The notes beneath the pieces are model-generated. The model searched no databases, was not told where the DNA came from, and saw nothing but the letters and a program-made list of their open reading frames with translations. Source: Adineta steineri (taxonomy: Eukaryota > Rotifera > Eurotatoria > Adinetida > Adinetidae). From it: a stretch of DNA of 64,000 bases. Positions 38,401 to 51,700 of the stretch are shown here, one piece after another; position 1 is the stretch's first letter, and the number at the start of each line of letters is the position of its first letter. The DNA is taken from the NCBI GenBank assembly GCA_905250115.1, contig CAJNOI010000297.1, positions 20,225 to 84,224 of the forward strand, read 5' to 3'. A program made the translations under genes and the position numbers.

Positions 38401-41400
38401 GGATATAATTCAGAATCTCAACGACCATTTTCAATGGATCGATATCGAATAGTTAATGATCAACGATCACCTTATACTGTTCATATTGAATTTTCATTAG
38501 GTGATAATCTATCTCGTTCTTTTCTTTCATATGCTTCAACACATGAAATTACATCATTTCAACTTGGTTTAGCTATGTTCTATATTTTGATGTTTAAATT
38601 AACGAATGGTACAACTGATCTATGTGCTGCTTGTACAAGTACTAATCGATATAGATCAGAATTACGAAAATTAGTTGGTATGTTTGTTGCTACTCTTCCT
38701 TATCGTACTGAAATCAATCCATATAATTCATTTGAACAATTTGCTGAACAAGTTCGAGAAAAATGTTTTTCAATTATTGAACATTCACATTATCCTCTTC
38801 AACATATTCTTGCTGATTCTCAACATTTACAATCGACTATGAATTTTCTTGAAAATGAATTTGATTTTGTTACTCATTCTCTTGATACTAATAAGTTAAA
38901 TTTATGCAATTCAAAATTCGAAGTCAATCCAACTCAAAGTATAGATGATGTAGCTAAATTTGATTGGTTATTGACATTTGTTTATAATCCATCCGCAGTT
39001 CATGATATAATGTCAATCGTATTAGTTTGTTCACAAGATCTTTTTGATCAAAATACAGTGGATGTTCTTGGTTCTCGATTTGTACTTTTATTTCAACAAT
39101 TGTTTGATTCGAATTTATTATCGCATTCACTTTATGATTTATCAATTATTTTACCACATGAACGAATATTAACTGATCAGTTAATGAATAAAAATACGGA
39201 TGGTGAAAGTCAAGGAGTTACTGTTGGTGATTTATTTCAACAACAAGTTGAAAATCATCCACAAAAACTAGCTGTTCTTCTTGATGAACAATCGTTAACA
39301 TATAATGAATTATTATTTTATGTACAACAACTTGCTCTTCAAATAATCAATAGATATGATATTAAATCTGGTGATATCATTTGTCAATTGGCAGAACGAA
39401 GTTTATCAATGGTAAGTTTTCAAAGAAATAATCTACTATTATCTATCTCTAATTATAGATCATTGGTTTATTATCAATTGCAATAATTGGTGGTGTTTAT
39501 TGTCCATTGTCACCAGAAAATCCTGAACAACGTCTTGCAAGTCTTGTAGAACGAACACAAGCTCGTCTTATACTTGTTCATTCATTAACAAATCAAATAT
39601 TTCAAAATAATTTTATTACATATGATATTGATACAAGTATAAATTGTAATGATAAAATTACGGATGATGATCTTTATCGATTATCAAATATTTCAATAAC
39701 TCCAGATAATATATCATATATTGTTTTTACAAGTGGCTCAACAGGAGTACCAAAAGCGGTTTGTTTTATATAATTCTTTGAATTCTTCATTTGTATATGT
39801 ATGTATATATATATATATGTTTAGGTTCAAGTGAGACATCGTAATCTAACTGCTTATATGCAAAGTTTTGCTGAAATGACAACATTGAAAGAAAGTGACA
39901 ATGTGATACAAATGGCAAGTTGTTCTTTTGATAATCATTTTCAAGATACTTTAGCAACATTAATGATTGGTGCTGGTTTAATTATGCTACATCCCCATGG
40001 TAACAAAGATTTAACTTATCTTATTCATGAATTAATAGATAAAGATGTGACTTATTTGGATGCTGTGCCAACTTATCTTGATACGTTATGTCAACATCTT
40101 GAAATACAAAATGAAACTGAATGTTTAAAGAAATTGCGAACATTGTGTAGTGGAGGTGAGTCTATTCGAATCGAATATTTTTATTGTGAAACAAAAAGGA
40201 TTTATTTGAATTCTAGGTGATGTTTTAACAAATCAAATAATGTCTCGGTTAAAAAAATATGTATCATTACCATCATCACCATTGTCGTCGGATGGTTGTC
40301 AACTATGGAATATGTATGGACAAGCAGAAGCCACAATTACTACAACATATTTTCAAATAGGATTCGATTTTGATTGTGATAAACAAATGATGTCAATTGG
40401 AAAACCACTTCCTAATTATCATTGTGCAATTATGGATGAATATTTTCAATTTGCTGCTGTTAACCAAGAAGGTGAATTGTTTGTTGGTGGTGCATGTGTA
40501 TTTGCTGGATATTTTGGTCGTGATGATTTGACGGCAAAAGTATTGGTTGAGATTAATAATAATATATTTTATCGAAGTGGTGATCTTGTTCGATATGATC
40601 ATGAAGGTTTTCTTTATTTCAAAGGTAGAAAAGATCATCAAGTAAAATTACGAGGACAACGTATTGAATTAGCTGAAATTGAGAAATGTCTTATGAATAC
40701 ATCTTCACTTGTATCTGCTTGCACCGTTATTAAATGGAATGAACAACATTTAGTTGCTTATGTACAATGTATTGATGTTAATGAAGAATTATTACTTCAA
40801 CAATGTCGATCTAATCTTCCATCATATATGGTACCATCAAAAGTCATTTTACTCGAACGATTTCCATTAAATGCTAATGGAAAACTTGATCGAAAGTGTC
40901 TTCCTCAACCTGATTTCTCTTCATTAACAACTGATCATAATGCTAGTGTACCAAGTACTATTCTAGAACAACAATTACAAGATATTTTTAGTCAAGCATT
41001 TCATATTGAATCCCCTCCTATTGAAGTTCCATTTGGTCAACTTGGTGGAACATCTTTGAATGCAATTCTTGCACTTACATTAATTCGACAACAAATATGT
41101 ACTAATGTTGATATTCTTCTATTATTTTCTAATCCATCTATACGACAATTAGCACAAGCCATCGAACCTTTGTTAATTCTGAATGAATCACAACATACAA
41201 TTATCACAAGTAAGCAAGATGATGAAACACATATTCTATCTTCACCATCACCTTTAATCGAATCTGTTGGTATTATACTTCTTATTTGTCAATGGGTATT
41301 ACCAATAATGATAATTATTAATCGATGTCAACCATTTTTATTCTTTATTTTACCTATCTTTCATCTCATGTTATATGTCATTTGTTCACGTTTATTTTCA

Positions 41401-44400
41401 TTTAAAAATAATAAACCTGACAATATCTTCTCTTGGAATTATTATCGTTGGTGGTTTTTAGATCGATTATGGGATAATAATAGATTTTGGTTACAACATA
41501 TAATTGGTACACCACTTTACAATAATTATCTTCGTGTTTGTGGTGCTAGTGTTAGTCTTGATGCACATATTTATAGTACAATTATGGATGCTCCATGGTT
41601 ATTAGATATTGACGATGGAACTTGGATTGCTGATCAGACAGTTTTTAATTGTTTACATTTTAATAATGATAATAATACTTTTCAATTATATCCAATTAGA
41701 ATTGCTTCGAATTGTTCTATTGGTACACGAACAATTTTATATGATGGAGTTAATATAGAAAAAAATGTTATTATACAACCAATGTCATCAGTTAATGGTT
41801 TTGTTGCATCTCAAACGATTATTGATGGTGATGATGATAAATCTTCTTCTACAAATACATTCATGACATACAATAATAGATCATTATCAATATGGCATAA
41901 GATCTTTCAAGTTATTGCACTTTCCTTACTGATCTGTATACATTCAATACTTCTGATCATCATTTACAAAGTTTATTCGATTGTACAAATACCATTACCT
42001 ATTAGTGTTGCTTTTTGTTGGACATTATGGTCAATTCTTGGTTGTCTTGTTTCTGTTCTTCTTTTGAAATTTATAGTTGGTTCTTGTGCTGCTGGCGAGA
42101 CATATCCAATTGCATCATGGTCATATCTACATAAGTTATGGCTTCGTCAATTAGTTGTATCTGGTTTTCATCATGCATGGTTACTACCAAATAGTTATGA
42201 TCATATTTATCCTATTGTACTTCGTTGGTTAGGTGCTCATATTGAAGATAATGTTAAAATCGGTGAAATACATACATTCTTGTCTTATCCAACAAATTTA
42301 TTACATTTTGAAACAGGAGTGACTACTTTTGGTTCAGTATTATTAATTCCAACTGAGTTGACACTTTCAGGTGATCATTGTGTAGATCATATAACACTTG
42401 GATCTTATACAAGTCTTGGTAATGGATGTTCAATTTTACCGGGTAGTCATCTTGCATCTGAGATAATGATTGGTAATTTAACACGTGTTTCTCGAGAAAC
42501 GAAAAGCAACGATAGAGAAGTTTTTATTGGTGTTCCAGCTCGTGCCATGCCATTCAAAATGCCTTCAAGATCAACAACTACAACAACAGCAGATCAAATG
42601 AAAATCATCCCTCCTTGGCATATGTGTTTTACTCATTTCATTAGTAAATCTCTTCTCTTAACCCTCTGTTCATTAACTGGCGTCGTTGGTATGTTAATTA
42701 TTCATACAATACTTATTTGTATTACCTATCGATATTGCTCAGACATACGCTATTCACTAGTGCAACAGATAATATCAAGACTAAGAGAAGATCATCGACA
42801 ATTTATTTGTCCATTTCTTGGTAATACACAATGGTTAATTAGTTTATTTCGTACACTTGGTGCACGCATTGGTAAAGGTGTAATCATACCTGATTTTTCT
42901 TGTCTGACTGATTATCATCTAGTAATTATTGAAAATGATGTTCGGTTTAATATGCATGCTAATATTCAGGCAAATTATAACTATATTTTCTTATATTCTT
43001 TTATGAAGAATTGTTATCTTTAATTTATTTCAGTGTCACACTTTCGAACAGCGTATTTTAAAACTAGTTCCTGTTACAGTAGGCAACTCGTGTATACTTA
43101 TGAGTGGGTCAATTGTAATGCCAGGTTGTAAATTAATGGGTAACAATAGACTTTATCCATTTACATTGGTAATGAAAAATGATATCTTACTACCAAATAC
43201 TCAATGGAAAGGACTTCCTGCAAGTAAGTCATTTACATAAATAAAATCATACTTATCACTAGTGATACATAATAAATCATCGCATTGTCTATTGTATACT
43301 TTGATTTCTGAATGTTTCATGAAAAAACAAAATATATCACAAGATACACCATCAGAAGCCTATTGAATTGCATTTTTCTGAATCCATTTTAGTTCAAATG
43401 AGGTTTTATTCGAATAGTATTTAGTCTACTTGATCAAGTACAGATCATTAGTTAAAATGTATTTTTCGCACAGTTAGAGACGTTACGTTAAAGTTCACAC
43501 TTACATAAATTTCATGTGACATTAGACTACGTTAAATCATCTCTTACAAAATTAGATCGAGTTCAGTTTGGTTCACAGTAGTTCATTTTCAGTCTCTGAT
43601 TTATTACGAGCCACCCACTACAATACTACTGAGATGTTATAATATCCAGTATCTGTCATTTCATTCGTTATGATATTTAATTATTCATTAAGTTCCATAA
43701 TTAATGAGACCGTTCACGTTGACCTTTTATTTGTTACATTGAATTAGTTCTTTACAATGAGACAGATTTACATGATACTGCGTAACTTATTGTTTTTCAA
43801 AAGCTAAAATAACAAGTTCAATTAAAAAAAGATTAAAGTAAATGTGCTATACTGGAATTTCTTTGCTGATAATTCACTTGGATAAATTATATTGATTCTA
43901 TTTACACTTTCTTCTGTTATGTATTCTAATATTCATCTTGAGAGTATAGATAGGGAAATAAGCAAATACCTTTACTTACAACTTACTTGAAGTTAGATTA
44001 ATTGCTTATAATCATTGTATATCAATGAATTCATTTTTTAATATACTAAATTTATTTTCGTAGAACTTTTGACAACAGAAACGACATCATCTCAATCTAT
44101 ATTGGTTCGTGATAATGAAGCCAAGCAACACCAATCATCTAAAAATGTGGACAACTTGTCTTTGAAGTATGAGTGCATTACAAATACGTATTCGAACGTT
44201 GATGAACTACAATTCATGAATTATGGCTATGCAGATCTTGATGAGGACATTAACGATGACATCGACTATTGTTCGAAAGAGCTATATAAACAGGTAAATA
44301 ATCAAGAACGAACAACACAGAGTCCGGTGTTTTCTTTGCACATCGAACGTACAATAAATAGAATTTGCTTTTATTGAATGTGCAATCAACAGAATATCTA

Positions 44401-45096
44401 CATCTTCAAGATGTATTGATAATCACTAAAATATTTTGCTCTTTGATATAGGTCCTTGCACACGTATTACTTACAAATCAGAATGTACTTGAAGTGAGTT
44501 GTGGTAGAGGTGCTGGTGCTGTTTGGTGCGTCCATAATTATGCATCTGGTTCTTATGTGGGAGCTGATCTTTCTTCCACTGTTATTGATGTATGTCGGCA
44601 ACGCCATTCGATGATTTCTCGACTTTCTTTCGTAGTAGCTGATACAACAAAATATTTACCATTTGAAAATGAATCACTTGATATTGTTCTTTGTGTTGAA
44701 GCAACACATGCTTATGGTGGACCAGCAGCAGTACAACGATTCGCTAGTGAAGTCGCTCGTGTACTTCGTCCAAATGGATATTTTCTTTGGTGTGACTTAT
44801 GTCACATAGATGGATCAGACACATCCATTGATTATTTAACAGCAAATGGTGAATTGATTGTTGAAGAAAAGATCAATATTACAAGGAACGTTCTCCATGC
44901 ACTTGACATTCAAAGCAACATTCGTGCTGAATTTATTGAACGTTATGTTCGACCAAAAGAACAAGAATATTTTCGTTTGTTTGCTGGATTACCTGGTACT
45001 CGTATGTACAATGGCATGTACGAAGGACATATACAGTATTGGCGAGCTGTATTTCGAAAGAAAACAACAACAGATATGACCACCATCTGGAATTAA
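27460..45096 (+). CDS. Modular NRPS with membrane terminal domain and fused methyltransferase, 5' partial
   Basis: Nineteen exons: 27460-28878, 28930-29493, 29561-30636, 30703-31002, 31066-31396, 31468-32484, 32572-34035, 34172-34732, 34799-35892, 35955-36260, 36320-36650, 36702-37718, 37790-39411, 39459-39758, 39825-40155, 40217-42969, 43034-43223, 44064-44293, 44452-45096. They sum to 15,551 nt and stay in one frame to the TAA, about 5,180 residues without the missing N-terminus. The order is C-C-A-T, C-C-A-T, C-A-T, a multi-TM/left-handed beta-helix terminal domain, then a SAM methyltransferase. Each adenylation domain would activate one amino acid, each T domain carries it on phosphopantetheine, and the C domains join them. 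NRPS genes are bacterial or fungal in origin, so this is a transferred gene that gained about 18 introns. The introns fall at the same places in each module (for example after FTSGSTGxPKA), so some predate module duplication. The intron at 42970 uses a GC donor. The 840-bp intron 43224-44063 is the only long one. Confidence 0.9.
32572..37718 (+). other. NRPS module 2: C-C-A-T
   Basis: C3 has HHAATDRSA and C4 has HHALFDFSS; both keep HHxxxD but lack the Gly. A2 shows FTSGSTGTPKA, TFDIHVK, NLYGPAETT, YQTGDLA and NGKLDRK. T2 carries FFTVGGHSLL. The module copies the layout and intron positions of module 1. A 54-bp stretch of C4 (about 34432-34485) is almost identical to the same part of C2 (about 29200-29253). 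Confidence 0.85.
37790..41190 (+). other. NRPS module 3: C-A-T
   Basis: A single C domain (C5) with HHVAYDRAS, then A3 with FTSGSTGVPKA, SFDNHFQ, NMYGQAEAT (Gln where the others have Pro), YRSGDLV and NGKLDRK. The T domain reads FGQLGGTSLNA, of the L-G-G-x-S type and unlike GGHSLL of T1/T2. This suggests module 3 arrived together with the terminal domain. A1 and A3 share FDNH at the substrate pocket and A2 has FDIH, so two different residues may be used. I do not predict which amino acids. Confidence 0.8.
41190..43223 (+). other. Pls/PosA-type NRPS terminal domain
   Basis: There are about five or six membrane helices (for example IILLICQWVLPIMIIINR, FILPIFHLMLYVICSRLF, VIALSLLICIHSILLIII and LTLCSLTGVVGMLIIHTI). 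Between them lie hexapeptide-type repeats of a left-handed beta-helix (IGTRTILYDGVNIEKNVIIQ, LGSYTSLGNGCSILPGSHLA, VGNSCILMSGSIVMPGCKLM). The end WKGLPA matches the GVPA end of this domain class. The same combination forms the C-terminal region of epsilon-poly-lysine synthetase Pls and the family terminal domain TIGR02353 (PosA-like). In Pls the domain repeatedly condenses and releases the product at the membrane without a thioesterase. None is seen here either. Confidence 0.8.
44064..45096 (+). other. SAM-dependent methyltransferase domain fused to the NRPS
   Basis: Exons 18-19. FMNYGYADL opens the domain, VLEVSCGRGAG is the SAM-binding motif I, VGADLSSTVIDVCRQRH follows, LPFENESLDIVLCVEATHAY is motif II, and EVARVLRPNGYFLWCDL is motif III. 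The pattern is closest to the small-molecule O-methyltransferases of the phthiotriol type in mycobacteria. No ATG precedes the domain: the frame enters directly from an acceptor at 44061-44063, and the codon split by the intron (A|AA) fits the end of the terminal domain. This supports fusion to the NRPS. A separate gene with an undetected first exon is the alternative. Confidence 0.75.
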
Positions 45097-45244
45097 ATTG
45101 TGACTTGATATTACAAACATTTTTTCTTTTCTCAAACTAACCTTACTTACTCCATAATTTTACATTTCTTGAATTTATACTAATGTTTTATTTTTATTTC
45201 GTAGCAAACATAATATAGAAACTAATTGTTTTTCGAAATTCCAT

Positions 45245-45349
45245 CTTGAGGGTGTGGGTGGGTGTGAGTGTGAGTGAGGGTATGAATGGGTGGATGTAGG
45301 GGTTGGTGTTTACCATCTCATAATCCACCTACACTCACACTCACATCCT
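45245..45349. repeat. Telomere-like hairpin, copy 6 (between NRPS and exporter)
   Basis: CTTGAGGGTGTGGGTGGGTG starts a G-rich arm with TGAGTG variants. The C-arm CCACCTACACTCACACTCAC ends near 45349. It lies in the 620-bp space between the NRPS stop (45096) and the exporter ATG (45717). Confidence 0.8.
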
Positions 45350-45590
45350 AATAACTTTGTTCTATTAGATATTTTTTACTTCTAACAAATCATATACAAT
45401 TTACAAAAGAAATTATACAAATTTTTATTAAACTTAACAATATTATAATCATAGAAAGAACTTATAACCAATTCCACATTCTAGATAATTATCATAGGTA
45501 CTTCGACACTCATCTGACTATTTCACTATTCTACGTAATTTATAAATTTTTAAGACTTTTTGTGCTTGTACACTACTAATCAAACATTAC

Positions 45591-45635
45591 CTGCATCCAC
45601 CTTCTCCCGCCCACATCCACCACACCCCACATCCG
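45591..45635. repeat. Degenerate C-rich telomere-like tract, copy 7
   Basis: CTGCATCCACCTTCTCCCGC continuing to CCACACCCCACATCC. It is a single, degraded arm about 80 bp upstream of the exporter start. The remaining sequence of 45097-45716 is AT-rich and must include the exporter promoter. Confidence 0.55.
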
Positions 45636-45716
45636 CTTTTCTATTTGAAAGAAAAATAGCAAGTATATCATTTGTGTTAGATTATTTGATTATTATTGGT
45701 AAATAGCAGATAGAAA

Positions 45717-48700
45717 ATGAGTGACAAACGTGGCGAAAAGAAAACTCAAGAAATCGACGACAATATTGACCTAGATGAAAACAAAATTGCGAACGAAAAG
45801 TAACATAAATGATGATCTACTTTATCAATTTCTTTTTCTTTTCTTATTAAGAGTTACTAAATCTAACGATCAAGAGCAATCAAACAAACAAAATCTCTTT
45901 CAACGATTCTGTGGAAAAAAAACGGATAAAAAAGTTACTGAGGTTGTAAGCCTTGCAAGTTTGGTAATAAATCATTTATAATTATTCTAAAAAAATTATA
46001 ATCAATAAATTAGTTCCGATATGCTACAAAACTCGATATACTCTATATGTTAATTGGTACTGTAGCTGGTGTCACTCGTGGTGCTCTTCTACCATTAATG
46101 AATGTTGTATTGGGAGGTGTTTTAAATGCATTTACTGGTCGAGCATCTGATTTATGTACACTGAACTTTACATCTACGGCTCTTGAACATTGTCCAACAG
46201 GTTATCAATTAACATCATCGAATTATCTTTCATCATCATTGTAAGTATAATTATTGAGGAAATAAATTTTTCAAAATAATTATTATATATATATATCTAT
46301 AGTATTTGTAATTTCACCATGACTAATGGTACTGCAAATGATTTTCAAGGTATAATAAGAACACAAGTCAATTATTTAGTTGTAATTGGTTGTGTTGCTA
46401 TTATATCTGAATATATTCAAGTAGCATTTTGGAGTATGCCAGCTGAAAGACAAACAAGGACTATAAGAGAAAATTTATTTCGGTCAATTCTTCGAAAAGA
46501 AATTATTTATTTTGATACACATAAAACTGGGGAACTTAACATAAAATTAACAGATGATATAGATAAAATTCATGATGGAATTGGAGATAAACTTGGATCA
46601 GCATCACAGTTTTTATCTTCATGTATTACGGGAGTAATTGTTGGTAAGTTTATATTTATATATGCTGTAATCAAAATTGAAATTTATTTTTTATTTGTTA
46701 ATCGATTAGAACTAAGATCAATAAGGATGAATTTTGAAAAAAAATTTTAGTTTTCTGTGATTTTCTATTTTAATTTTATCGTCAGTCTTTTTCTTTATTA
46801 GAAAGATGTGAGACATATAGGACTCAAAAGTTCAAATTCATATCCAGGTCTAATTTGTAGAAGACGACAACGTATGGTTACAACTTATGCTCTAAGAGTG
46901 ATCAATAGATAGCTACAATCTTGATTCCCTGTTTGATTATGTCCAAAAAATGTATTATATGTATTTATATCTTCAGCTCGTTTTGAATATTACTCATGCT
47001 CGAATTATTATAATTATGCCTAGATAAACTTATAATCTGATTGAATTTCAGTTTTAATCGTGACACATACATGAATATAAAGCTATTATTTTTATTATAT
47101 TTATCATACAGGTTTTGCTAAAGGATGGAAACTAACATTAGTTATGTTATCCATATCTCCTTTATTATTTTTGTCAGCTGTTCTCATGTCTCAAGTATGT
47201 CATTTATATTCAATGAAGAACTTTAAAATATTTTCTTTCTTTTTGTGTAGGTTGCTTCTAGTCTTACAGCAATGGAATTAAAATCTTATGGTAAAGCAGG
47301 AACAGTAGCAGAAGAAGTATTTAGTTCAATTCGTACTGTTTTTTCGTATAATGGTCAAAAACGTGAAACGAAAAGGTTGAATTTAAATACAAAATATTTT
47401 TCTTATTATTTTTATATCTGTCTTGTATAGATATGAACAATATCTTGAGGATGCAAAGAGAAGTGGGATAAAAAAAGGTGGAGTCAATGGATTTACAATG
47501 GGTTTGGTATGGTTCCTTATATATTGCTCATATGCATTAGGTATTTATTGTACATTTTTGATTAATTTATGTTGTATGGAATATCTGTTTTTATTTACTA
47601 AAGGACTTTGGTATGGAGCAAAATTAATTCGTGATGAAAATTATAATATTGGTAATGTCATTATTGTAAGTTAAAAAAATTATTAAATAATATACATACA
47701 CATATATATATATAATACAGATTATATCATGGAAATTCCATCAATTTATTTTTATATATAATCTTTTCAATAATAAATATTATATTTAGGTATTTTTTTC
47801 AATCGTTAATGCTGTGTTCAACTTGGGTCAAACAAGTCCACATTTTCAAGCATTACTTCAAGCTCGAGTTGCTGCTTATATTGTATGGGAGGTTATTGAT
47901 GCAGTAAGTTAACAATTTAATTTCATAAATAGAAATATATTTTTTTGTTTTATTTTTTAGCCATCTAAAATTATTAGCGATTCAGAAACAGGTTTAAAAA
48001 AAGATGATCTTATTGGTGATATTGAATTTTCAAAAGTTCAATTTTCTTATTCATCACGACCTGGTGTTCAAATTCTTAATAATATGTCATTTGATGTTCA
48101 ACGTGGTCAAACAATAGCTCTTGTTGGATCATCTGGATCAGGAAAATCTACATGTATACAATTGTTACAAAGATTCTATGATATAGATGCAGGTACAGTT
48201 CGTATTGATGGACATGATGTAACGGAATATAATTTAAAATGGTTAAGACAACATATTGGTGTTGTCAGCCAAGAACCAGTTTTATTTCAAGCAACAATTC
48301 GAGAAAATATCTTATTTGGAAGAGATATAGCAACAGATGTTGAAATACACGAAGCAGCAAAAATCGCTAATGCACATGATTTTATTATGACTTTACCTGA
48401 TGTAAGTTATATATAAATTAGATTTTATACTATATTATATATGTATATTTTGTAGAAATATGAAACCCAAGTAGGTGAACGTGGTGCTGCACTATCTGGT
48501 GGACAAAAACAACGAATTGGTAGATATAAAAAATAATTCTAATTGTTATCTATTATCTTCTCCATAGCTATTGCTCGAGCATTGATTCGAGATCCAAAAA
48601 TTTTACTTCTTGATGAAGGTAATCTTATTTATTTTTACAAACTAATATTCTGTTGTATATATATATTGTAGCTACAAGTGCACTTGATAATGAAAGTGAA

Positions 48701-51700
48701 AAAATTGTTCAAGATGCTTTAGATCGTGCTGCTCAAGGTATATTATTTCTAAAATTAAAAAAATATATAAAACTATTTTGTTATGATATAAGGTCGAACA
48801 ACATTAGTAATTGCACATCGTTTATCAACAATTCGTAATGCTGATAAAATTGTTGTTATGCATAAAGGTGAAGTTGTTGAAGAAGGTGATCATGAATCAT
48901 TGATGGATGCTCGTGGTACATATTATAGTCTTGTTGAACAACAAAATTTACGTCGAGCTGAAGAAGAAGAACAATTAGCATTCGAAAAAAAAGAAATTAC
49001 CGAATTAGTTTTAGCTCATACCGAAGAAATTCAAACAACTACAACTCGAAATCGAGCTTCAACTGTTGTTAGTTTAACTCCATCAGTTATGGCTGCATTA
49101 TATGGGAAAAACAAAGTTGGAACAACTGATGATAATGATAATGATGACGATAAAGAGAAAAAAGTAAATATTTAAATTAATTTCATTTTAACCAAAAAAA
49201 GAATTTTTTTTCTTAGGAAAAAAAGCCTAGTGTTGCTCTTATAATGCTTAAGATGAACAAACCAGAATGGATATTCATAGCAATTGGTTGTATGGCATGT
49301 ATAGTTACTGGTGGTATTGAACCGGTACTTGGTATTATTCTAAGTAAATTAATTGCGGTAAATTTGTTTCTGTTAAATTTTAATTTTTATAGAAAAATAT
49401 TTATTTTTATTTAATAAAACAAAAACAGGTTTTTCAAGACTGTGATAAAGAAGTTCAAAAACATCGAGTATTACTCTATATACTTTTATTTATTGGTTTT
49501 GGTATTATATTATTATTTTCAATGTTTCTTCAAGTATGACATTTTTAATTTCAATGATTTTTGAAGAAAAAAACAAAATCTTCTTTTAGGGATTTTTATT
49601 GGCATGTTCGGGTGAAGCTTTAACAAAAAGATTACGTGCACAAGCATTTCGGTGTTTACTTCGTCAAGAAATATCTTATTTTGATAATCCTAAAAATAAT
49701 ACAGGAGCATTATGTACACGTTTAGCAACAGAAGCATCAGCTGTTCAAGGAGCTACCGGTATTCGTATTGGAACAACACTACAAAATATAGCTGCACTTG
49801 GTACCGGTATTATACTTAGTTTTGTATTTTCTTGGCAATTAACATTACTTATGCTTGGATTTGTTCCATTAATGGTGGTTGGAGGTGTTTTACGAAGTCG
49901 GTTAATGACTGGATTTGCTAGTAAAGATAAAGAAACACATGAAAATGCTGGAAAGGTTAAACTAATCTTTGTTTTTTTTCCAATGATAAATATTATTATT
50001 TAATTGAATAATTTCAAGGTAGCAATAGAATCTATACAAAATATTCAGACAGTTGTACAATTAACAAAAGAAGATTATTTTTTTGAAGAATATCGTAGAT
50101 ATATTCAAATTCCTTACCGGTATATTATATTTATTTATAAAAAAAAATGTGTTTTGTATAATAATGTATTATTCTCTTTTAGATCATCTATAAAACAAGG
50201 ACATCTTCTTGGTTTATGTTTTGCATTAACAAATTCGGTTATGTTCTTTAATTTAGCAGCATTGTTTCGATTAGCTGCTTATTTAGTACAAGACGGTGCA
50301 ATTACATTTGAAGATGGTTTATTGTAAGAAAAATAAATTCTTTTCTTTTTTTCGAAATATAATATTCTTTTATTTTAGAGTTTTTTTTTGTATTACATTC
50401 AGTGCACAAAGTGTTGGAAAAGCAGCATCAATGTAAGTATATAAAATAAATAGAAAATATTTGAATTAACAAAAAAAATATATATATATATATATGTTAG
50501 GTCACCAGATTATACAAAAGCTGTTGAATCTGCTAAAAATATTTTAGAGTTATTAAATCGAAAACCAGCGGTTGATAATAGTTCAGCGGATGGTGAAGAA
50601 ATCGTGAGTTTAGATTAATTGAATTTTGATATTATGAATTATTTATTTTATATATATATATAGCCAAATTTTACTGGACAACTTGATTTTGAAGGAATAC
50701 ATTTTATATATCCAAATAGGCCTGAATCAATTATTCTTAGAAATTTTAAATTAAAAATTCAACCTGGTATGTCCACTTTTTCAATCATTCAAATTAACTT
50801 GTTTTTTTTTGCTAGGTCAACAAGTGGCATTTGTGGGTAAGCATGATAGGTTTCAGACTTTGCCCTGTTTTTTTTGTGATCATATATCGAGTAGAAGCAA
50901 AAAGCAAAATAGTTCAAGGGTAAAGGTGAAATTTATTCTTTTCTTTTCTTACCATCATTGTCACTATGATCGTTTGTCGATTCACTCTCTTTTTTTTTCA
51001 TTTGAATTTGAATAAATGAGTGTATATCAATGTAGGTACATCTGGTTGTGGAAAATCAACGACTATTCAATTAGTCGAACGTTTTTATGATGCAAATGTT
51101 GGTCGAATAGTAAGATAAAATTTAATTACCTCCATTTCATTTAATCTTCTATATTCGATTCTAGTTAGCTGATTCCAAAGATATACGAGCTCTTAATCTA
51201 CAATGGTATCGACAACAAAGTATATAGTATTTTTCTTCTTTTATTATTTATACTAAACCGTTTTTTTCTAGTTGGTTTTGTTTCTCAAGAACCAATTTTA
51301 TTTGATATGTCAATTAAAGATAATATTGCTTATGGTGATAATAGTCGAGATGATATTCCAATGGAAGAAATTATAAAAGTAGCTGAAAGTGCTAATATAC
51401 ATGATTTTATTCAACGTTTACCTGAAGTATGTAAAGAAATGCAAATTTTTCTAGAAAAAATATTTTTCTTTAGGGATATGATACAAATTGTGGTGCAAAA
51501 GGTACTCAACTATCTGGTGGACAAAAACAACGAATTGGTAAGATTAAATCATAACAAAAAAAGAATCTATGTTTTTCTCTTCTTTAGCAATTGCTCGAGC
51601 ATTACTTCGAGATCCAAAAATTCTATTACTTGATGAAGGTAAGAAGATTAAAAATTAAATTATGATGTAGGAATATATGTAATTCTATAGCAACAAGTGC

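Noticed and set aside
43224..44063. Long intron as evidence that the methyltransferase is a separate gene
   Set aside because: No ATG opens the methyltransferase frame, the acceptor is good and the split codon keeps frame with the NRPS; kept as an alternative only.
50816..51035. Possible disruption of the second Walker A of the ABC exporter
   Set aside because: A GT-AG intron (50837-51035) exactly restores [13 protein letters not shown], so the site is intact.
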